A DNA stretch of 10,160 bases from JAWWPG01 sp038232255 (GTDB lineage: Bacteria > Actinomycetota > Actinomycetes > Propionibacteriales > Nocardioidaceae). The position numbers and the translations under genes were made by a program. The stretch is taken from contig JBBSIF010000098.1 in assembly GCA_038232255.1 (NCBI GenBank), positions 1 to 10,160 of the forward strand. Reading direction: 5' to 3'. This document shows positions 5,609 through 10,160 of the stretch, piece by piece; positions within the stretch are counted from its first letter, which is position 1, and each line of letters starts with the position of its first letter. The notes below the pieces were generated by a model. The model saw nothing but the letters and a program-made list of their open reading frames with translations, had not been told where the DNA came from and searched no databases.

Positions 5609-5637
5609 ACTGTGACACCACAGTGACGTCATGTCAA
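5609..5637 (-). promoter_or_regulatory. Promoter with overlapping operator-like repeats, ribbon-helix-helix/DUF4097 unit
   Basis: On the minus strand a perfect -35 TTGACA (5632-5637) is followed after 17 bases by CACAGT (5609-5614), which fits xAxxxT. The -10 ends 7 bases before ATG 5601. Overlapping it are a perfect inverted repeat, ACTGTG-ACAC-CACAGT on the plus strand (5609-5624), an 8-bp palindrome TGACGTCA (5624-5631), and two 11-base direct repeats matching 8 of 11 (5609-5619 and 5620-5630), each with GTGAC. A protein bound here would block the promoter; ribbon-helix-helix proteins commonly bind such tandem repeats one helical turn apart. Confidence 0.6.
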
Positions 5638-5701
5638 CACCATGGTGCGCGGGTACGGCGCTGAGCCGCCTTCCCCGCCGGCCGGGCGTCCGGGCTGCGC
5701 C

Positions 5702-5715
5702 GGCGCAACGGCGCC
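5702..5715 (-). terminator. Possible short hairpin after the Fe-S oxidoreductase gene
   Basis: On the minus strand GGCGC-CGTT-GCGCC forms a 5-bp stem with a four-base loop 7 bases after the stop codon; an overlapping 12-bp palindrome TGCGCCGGCGCA lies at 5696-5707. There is no T run. In such GC-rich DNA short hairpins arise by chance, so the call is weak. Confidence 0.3.
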
Positions 5716-5722
5716 ACCGCCC

Positions 5723-7909
5723 TCAGTCGGCTAGATCGCCGCCGTCTGCGGTCGGCGGTGGGTCAGCACGCCGTACCGACGCGAGAAGCAGCTGCGCGAC
5801 GTCCAGCACCTCGACATCCTCCTGGGCGGCCCCGCTCGCCTGCAGGGTGGTCAGCCCGTCGCTGAGCATCACCCGGCAGAACGGGCAGGCCGTGGCGATC
5901 TGCTTCGCGCCGGTGCCGACAGCCTCCGTCGTCCGGTTGACGTTGATCCGCTCGCCGATCCGCTCCTCCATCCACATCCGCGCACCGCCGGCGCCGCAGC
6001 AGAACGACCGGTCGCCCGACCGTTGCATCTCGACGACTGTGGATCCCGGGATGACAGCCAGCAGCTCCCGCGGCGGCTCGTAGACCTGGTTGTGGCGACC
6101 TAGGAAGCACGGGTCGTGGTAGGTGATCGTCCGACCTCCGAGGCTGGTCTCCGCAGGAGCGACGGGGGTGAGCCTGCCCTCGCGCACCAGCCGGTTGAGC
6201 AGCTGCGTGTGGTGCACGACCTCGAGGTGCACGCCGAGCGAGCCGTACTCGTTCCTCAACGTGTTGAAACAGTGGGCACAGGTGGACACCACCTTCGTCG
6301 CCTTTGCCTCCTTGAGCACCTCGGCGTTCTGCAGAGCGAGCTGCTGGAACACGAACTCGTTGCCCGACCGCCGCGCCGGGTCGCCGGTGCAGGTCTCCCC
6401 GTCGCCCAGTACGGCGAACGAGACACCTGCCTCGTGGAGCAGCTCGGCGACCGCGCGGGTGGTCTTTTTGGCGCGGTCCTCATAGGCACCGGCGCAGCCG
6501 ACCCAGAACAGCCACTCGACCTCGTCCAGCGTCTCGACGTCCACGCCGACCTGCCTGACCTCGAAGCTCAGGTCCTTGGCCCAGTCCATCCGGGCGTTGG
6601 GCGCCATGCTCCAAGGGTTGCCCTTGGTCTCGAGGCCCCGGAAGAGCGAGTTGAGCTCGGCGGGGAAGCTGGACTCGACGAGCACCTGGTAGCGGCGCAT
6701 GTCCATGATGTGGTCGACGTGCTCGATGTCGACCGGGCACTGCTGGACGCACGCGCCGCAGGAGGTGCAGGACCACAGCACGTCAGGGTCTATGACGCCG
6801 TACGCATCGGGATCCGCGACCAGCGGCCGGTCCAGCTCAGCCCGGTGAGCGTCGGTGGGCTCCACACCCGGTACGGCGGTCAGCGCCGGCGCCTTGGCGT
6901 AGGCGTGGTCGCGCAGCGCCGTGATGAACAGCTTCGGCGACAGCGGCTTGTCGGTGTTCCATGCCGGGCACTGGGACTGGCAGCGGCCGCACTCGGTGCA
7001 GGAGGTGAGGTCGAGCAGACCCTTCCAGGAGAAGTCCTCGACCTTGCCGACACCGAAGGACGTGTCCTCGTCGAGGTCGTCGAGGTTCTCGAAGTCGAGC
7101 GGGACGCCGCCGGCCGTCATGGGGAGCAGGCCGCCGAGGGCCGGACTGCCGTCGGGCTTGCGGCGGTACCAGATGTTCGGCCAGGCCGTGAAGCGATGCC
7201 AGGCGACCCCCATCGTCACGTTCAGGGAGATCACGATCATCCACGTGAACGAGATGACGATCTTCACCATCGCCACGAGATAGACGACGTTGCGCACCGT
7301 CGAGTCGCTGAGCCGGCCGAGGAGGTCGCCGATGAAGAAGGTGAACGGGAAGTGGCTGCGGTCGGCGCCGACTCCTGCCAGCGCGTACTCACTGCCGCGG
7401 AGCAGCAGGATGCACGCGCCGACGCCGAGAATCACCCCTTCCACGAAGTACCCCTGCCACATCGTGGAGCCGTAGAAGCGGCTGTACCGGCCGAGGCGGC
7501 CCGTCGGGCGGTGGGTCAGCCGCACCAGCAGCAGGCCGACGATCGCCAGCAGCATCAGCCAGGCGATCGCCTCTGTCATCCAGTCGAAGAGCAGCCAGTG
7601 ACCGATGATCGGCAACGCGAACGTCGCGTCGAACAGCTGCCCGAACGCCGTCAGCAGCGTGAGGAACAGGAAGCCGAACCCGACGAAGACGAACCAGTGC
7701 ATGGCACCGATGAAGCTCCACTGGAGCATCCGGGTGTGTCCGAGGGTCTCCCGCAGCAACGTGAGCCATCGACGTCCGGGCTCCTCGGACCTCGCCACCG
7801 CGGGCTGCCCGAGCCGCACTGTGGCGACGATCCGTGCCACCGCCCTGGCAAAGAGCGCCACCCCGACGAGCGTGACGGCAAGCGACACGACGATCGCCAG
7901 CACGTGCAT
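5723..7909 (-). CDS. Membrane-bound Fe-S oxidoreductase with CCG domains (HdrD/GlpC-like)
   Basis: A 728-residue protein fusing a membrane part to an electron-transfer part. Residues 1-235 contain about six hydrophobic segments with several histidines that could ligate b-type heme, similar to the NarI-like or HdrE-like membrane subunit. Two 4Fe-4S motifs follow: CTECGRCQSQCP (Cys304, 307, 310, 314) and CTSCGACVQQCP (381, 384, 387, 391). Two CCG domains come next, with cysteines at 472, 507, 544/547 and 601, 637/638, 675/678; both are intact. The layout matches the mycobacterial Fe-S-binding reductase Rv0338c. Such proteins pass electrons from a soluble dehydrogenase or electron-transfer flavoprotein to quinone; donor and acceptor are not known here. 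ATG 7909 is chosen because AGGAGG lies 6 bases before it; the frame stays open upstream, but through a hairpin and a likely promoter. It is probably transcribed alone. Confidence 0.92.
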   Translation of the reverse strand: MHVLAIVVSLAVTLVGVALFARAVARIVATVRLGQPAVARSEEPGRRWLTLLRETLGHTRMLQWSFIGAMHWFVFVGFGFLFLTLLTAFGQLFDATFALPIIGHWLLFDWMTEAIAWLMLLAIVGLLLVRLTHRPTGRLGRYSRFYGSTMWQGYFVEGVILGVGACILLLRGSEYALAGVGADRSHFPFTFFIGDLLGRLSDSTVRNVVYLVAMVKIVISFTWMIVISLNVTMGVAWHRFTAWPNIWYRRKPDGSPALGGLLPMTAGGVPLDFENLDDLDEDTSFGVGKVEDFSWKGLLDLTSCTECGRCQSQCPAWNTDKPLSPKLFITALRDHAYAKAPALTAVPGVEPTDAHRAELDRPLVADPDAYGVIDPDVLWSCTSCGACVQQCPVDIEHVDHIMDMRRYQVLVESSFPAELNSLFRGLETKGNPWSMAPNARMDWAKDLSFEVRQVGVDVETLDEVEWLFWVGCAGAYEDRAKKTTRAVAELLHEAGVSFAVLGDGETCTGDPARRSGNEFVFQQLALQNAEVLKEAKATKVVSTCAHCFNTLRNEYGSLGVHLEVVHHTQLLNRLVREGRLTPVAPAETSLGGRTITYHDPCFLGRHNQVYEPPRELLAVIPGSTVVEMQRSGDRSFCCGAGGARMWMEERIGERINVNRTTEAVGTGAKQIATACPFCRVMLSDGLTTLQASGAAQEDVEVLDVAQLLLASVRRADPPPTADGGDLAD

Positions 7910-7915
7910 CAAGCG

Positions 7916-7921
7916 CCTCCT
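7916..7921 (-). promoter_or_regulatory. Ribosome binding site AGGAGG deciding the Fe-S oxidoreductase start
   Basis: A perfect AGGAGG lies 6 bases before ATG 7909. The frame is open for another 38 codons upstream, so this site is the main reason to start there, along with the hydrophobic helix that begins right after it. Confidence 0.8.
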
Positions 7922-7940
7922 GGTGCTGAGTTCCCTCGGA

Positions 7941-7946
7941 ACCCTA
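7941..7946 (-). promoter_or_regulatory. Possible -10 element (TAGGGT) of the Fe-S oxidoreductase gene
   Basis: TAGGGT on the minus strand fits TANNNT and would give a 5' leader of about 25 bases that includes the AGGAGG. No clear -35 hexamer is seen. It lies between the hairpin at 7990-8026 and the start, as expected for a separate promoter. Confidence 0.35.
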
Positions 7947-7989
7947 GCCTGACCGCCGCTGAGCGGGACCGGAGACGTCGCCGCCTGCA

Positions 7990-8026
7990 CCGATGCCCCG
8001 GTCGCACGGGGCGGCCGGGGCATCGG
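7990..8026 (-). terminator. Hairpin after the M36 protease gene, likely terminator
   Basis: CCGATGCCCCGG (7990-8001) and CCGGGGCATCGG (8015-8026) are perfect 12-bp inverted arms with a 13-base loop, starting 12 bases after the protease stop on the minus strand. There is no T run, but GC-rich hairpins of this kind often mark gene ends in actinobacteria. It separates the protease from the Fe-S oxidoreductase gene. Confidence 0.6.
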
Positions 8027-8038
8027 CAGTGGACCAGG

Positions 8039-10160
8039 CTAGTTGCCGAACACCGCGATCTCGGTCATGTCGGTGTACGTGCAGCCGCCGTAGCTCCCCT
8101 CGGGGCAGGCGTTGTGGAAGTCAGGCACCTGAGGCGAGAGCATCCAGAACTTGACGTAGCGCACGCTCGGAACGGGCTTGTCGAGCGGGACCCTCGTCAG
8201 GTGCCGGTCCTCGCTCGTGAACTCGCCCTTCGCGACGCGGGTCCAGGCCCTGCCGTCGGGGGACGTCTCGATCTTGTACTTGCCGGTCGAGCTGCTTCCC
8301 GGGTCACCGCAGGTGTTGGACGGGTTCACCGCGAACGACGTGACGTCGGTCCGCGAGGCCAGCTTGACCTCCACGAACTTGGGAATCATCGTGTTCGTCG
8401 GGTCGCCTGCGTTGTTGCCTGTCGTGCTTCCCCACCCAGTGCCCTGGCTCAGGTCGATGGCAGCCGCCGGTCCGCAGCCGTAGCCGGAGTAGTCCGGACC
8501 GTTGAAGTCCGTGACCGCACCGCCGCCGCTGTCGGCCGCCCAGTCGCGCCGTGGCGAGAAGTTCGCCCGTGTGGAGCCAGGGTCGACCTCGAGGGGCCCG
8601 GTGATGACCTCGTAACCGGGGGCAGTGACCCGGACCAGGGCGTACGTGCCGATGTAGACGTCCGGGATCTGGTAGCTGCCGGAGTCGTTCGTGACCGCGG
8701 TGTAGTCACCGGTGAACCCGGAGCCGTGACCGGTGATCGCCACCAGAGCATGAGCAAGCGGCTTACCGGTCATCTGGTCCTTGACCCGGCCGTACACCGT
8801 GGACCGCGGCGTCTCGGGCGACGGCGGGCGCTTGAAGTTCTCCGCCGGGTGCGAGTCGCCGGCGTCGATCGTGCCGGCGTACCACCCCATGCCGCGCTGG
8901 GCGAACGTGCCCCAGATCGTGCTGCTCCCGTTGCCGTTCTCGAGGATGAGGTTGGCTTGCACGATCGCGTTGCGCATGTCGAGGAACGTCGGGTCGGCGG
9001 GAGCCAGCGACATGGCGCGGGTGATGATCGCGTCGGCGTGAGTGTGCCCCAGCGCCTTGCGAAGCTGCCACAGCGTCTGCGCCCAGATCTCACCGGACGA
9101 GTGCACCTCGGGGACGCCACCGACGGTGGGGAAGTCGCCGTAGGTGTAGCCACCGAGCTCGCCGTTGATCTGGGTGCAGCCCGACGCCGATGACTGGACG
9201 GAGCAGTCGATGGCCTCGGTCCGGAACGGGGACCGGTTGGCGAGCAGGTAGGAGCCCTCGAACACCTCGCCGTCGGCGGCGGTGTCCTTCACGTACCCGT
9301 TGGTGACCAGGTAGTCCATCGCGTAGTAGTCGCTCCACGCCTCACCCATCGCGCCGGCCTGGATGCTGTTGAGCGTCGAGTTGCCCTGCGCGTCGACGAC
9401 CAGCCGGTTCGAGAGTCCGTGGGTGTACTCGTGCAGGATCACGCTCGGGTCCATCGTCGACGACGTCGCGAGGTAGGGCTCGACGACCGGACCGGTGAAC
9501 GGGCGGTGGAAGAGGTACATCTGCATCGTCGGCGGGATGCCGTCGGGTGGCGTCGACATGTTGGCGTTGTCGATGTGGCCGCCGTCTGGCAGACCGTCTG
9601 CGGTGTTGGCGCCGTCCAGATCGTCGAGCAGGACGGGGTCACCGCCGCTGAGCTCGAAGTTACCGGCGCGCTGGGTGAACCCGAACGGCGCCTTGGCCAG
9701 GTAGTCGTGGTAGACGCTGTTGTAGTAGAAGCCCTGCGTGATGTCGGCCCGGCGGTTGGTCTGCCAGGAGAACGGCGTACTCGGCTTCCAGGTGCAGACG
9801 AAGTGGTCGTTGCACAGACCGGGGTAGGGGCGGAACGGGACCAGCTCGAACTCGGCACCGGATGGCGTGCCCGGCACCTTGGACCGCTCCCACGAGTCGG
9901 CGACGTTGTTGTCGTTGGTGTCCGACCAGGCGATCACGTAGTTGCCGCGAAGCCAGGTCTGCTGCGTCGGAGGCAGATAGCCGCTCTTGTAGAGGTTGAC
10001 GACCCGCTGTGTCCCGCCAACCGGCGCACCGGGGTAGTTGTCGTACACCAGTGCGTCACCGCGGTCGAAGTTCGTGGTGTCGTGGCGATACAGCACGCGT
10101 CCGGTCGCTGCGTCGATCACGTGCTGGTAGTTGAGCGTGCCGCCTGCCTGCACGTACGTC
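8039..10160 (-). CDS. M36 (fungalysin-like) zinc metalloprotease, 5' end missing
   Basis: The frame runs from the right edge to a TAG at 8039-8041, about 706 residues, with the signal peptide and most of the propeptide outside the window. Numbering from the GTG at 10153: the zinc motif HEYTHG (His241, Glu242, His245) and the third ligand Glu271 in GAMGEAWSDYYAMDYL define the M36 peptidase domain (about 75-440). A carboxypeptidase-regulatory-like beta domain follows (about 451-525, STVYGRVKDQMTGKPLAHA), then a discoidin-like (F5/8 type C) domain (about 548-704, with KYKIETSPDGRAWTRVA and VRYVKFWMLSP). It should be a secreted endopeptidase that activates itself by removing its propeptide, with C-terminal domains that bind glycan or surfaces. 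Cysteines, including C114/C120 and C317/C326, suggest disulfides. The GTG at 10153 is not a credible start, because the coding frame continues upstream to the edge. Confidence 0.92.
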   Translation of the reverse strand, partial: TYVQAGGTLNYQHVIDAATGRVLYRHDTTNFDRGDALVYDNYPGAPVGGTQRVVNLYKSGYLPPTQQTWLRGNYVIAWSDTNDNNVADSWERSKVPGTPSGAEFELVPFRPYPGLCNDHFVCTWKPSTPFSWQTNRRADITQGFYYNSVYHDYLAKAPFGFTQRAGNFELSGGDPVLLDDLDGANTADGLPDGGHIDNANMSTPPDGIPPTMQMYLFHRPFTGPVVEPYLATSSTMDPSVILHEYTHGLSNRLVVDAQGNSTLNSIQAGAMGEAWSDYYAMDYLVTNGYVKDTAADGEVFEGSYLLANRSPFRTEAIDCSVQSSASGCTQINGELGGYTYGDFPTVGGVPEVHSSGEIWAQTLWQLRKALGHTHADAIITRAMSLAPADPTFLDMRNAIVQANLILENGNGSSTIWGTFAQRGMGWYAGTIDAGDSHPAENFKRPPSPETPRSTVYGRVKDQMTGKPLAHALVAITGHGSGFTGDYTAVTNDSGSYQIPDVYIGTYALVRVTAPGYEVITGPLEVDPGSTRANFSPRRDWAADSGGGAVTDFNGPDYSGYGCGPAAAIDLSQGTGWGSTTGNNAGDPTNTMIPKFVEVKLASRTDVTSFAVNPSNTCGDPGSSSTGKYKIETSPDGRAWTRVAKGEFTSEDRHLTRVPLDKPVPSVRYVKFWMLSPQVPDFHNACPEGSYGGCTYTDMTEIAVFGN

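Noticed and set aside
5060..5632. The upstream extension of the DUF4097 frame to 5632 (476 codons in all)
   Set aside because: The part before 5077 is out of frame with, and overlaps, the ribbon-helix-helix gene; a good ribosome binding site before ATG 5059 marks the real start.
7910..8023. N-terminal extension of the Fe-S oxidoreductase to 8023
   Set aside because: It would translate through the hairpin at 7990-8026 and the likely promoter; AGGAGG before ATG 7909 is decisive.
6116..9193. A 1025-codon open frame on the plus strand
   Set aside because: It lies antisense to the Fe-S oxidoreductase and M36 protease genes, has low-complexity Arg/Ala/Gly/Pro composition and no recognisable domain. 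Long antisense frames are normal in GC-rich DNA.

Overview
This is high-G+C chromosomal DNA from an actinobacterium, most like the Nocardioidaceae (Nocardioides and relatives). That placement is inferred from codons ending mostly in G or C, a Dcd protein very close to the mycobacterial type, a DUF222/HNH-type gene, TANNNT -10 hexamers placed directly before start codons, and a ribbon-helix-helix/DUF4097 gene pair. I see no insertion sequence, integrase, phage gene or CRISPR array. Most of the window is ordinary chromosome with small accessory genes.

Layout, left to right. 1-559 (minus): 5' part of a DUF222 protein (13E12/HNH-nuclease family) whose start codon lies inside a degenerate SOS box. 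719-1969 (minus): a two-gene unit with an esterase/alpha-beta hydrolase followed by a YjbQ/UPF0047 protein. 2168-2241 (minus): tRNA-Gly with anticodon CCC. 2353-3180 (plus): a ten-helix EamA transporter. 3262-3837 (plus): dcd, dCTP deaminase of the bifunctional dUMP-forming type. 3852-3899: a long inverted repeat between convergent genes. 3911-4048 (minus): an unrecognised 45-residue protein with a good ribosome binding site. 4202-5601 (minus): a coupled pair, a ribbon-helix-helix protein and a repetitive DUF4097 beta-strand-repeat protein, behind a promoter with overlapping repeats. 5723-7909 (minus): a membrane-bound Fe-S oxidoreductase with two 4Fe-4S motifs and two CCG domains. 8039 to the right edge (minus): an M36 fungalysin-type secreted metalloprotease with a carboxypeptidase-regulatory-like and a discoidin-like C-terminal domain; its N-terminus is outside the window.

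How the parts work together. The esterase and YjbQ genes are probably co-transcribed, but nothing shows a shared pathway. The ribbon-helix-helix and DUF4097 genes are probably translationally coupled and controlled at one repeat-rich promoter; together with the 45-residue gene downstream they are the least understood and most interesting part of the window. Several starts (DUF222, dcd, the ribbon-helix-helix gene, possibly EamA) have a -10-like hexamer 6-7 bases before the start codon, which suggests leaderless mRNAs. The Fe-S oxidoreductase and transporter have a recognisable class but no visible substrate. The longest stretches without a gene are all under 200 bases and hold the promoters and hairpins listed.
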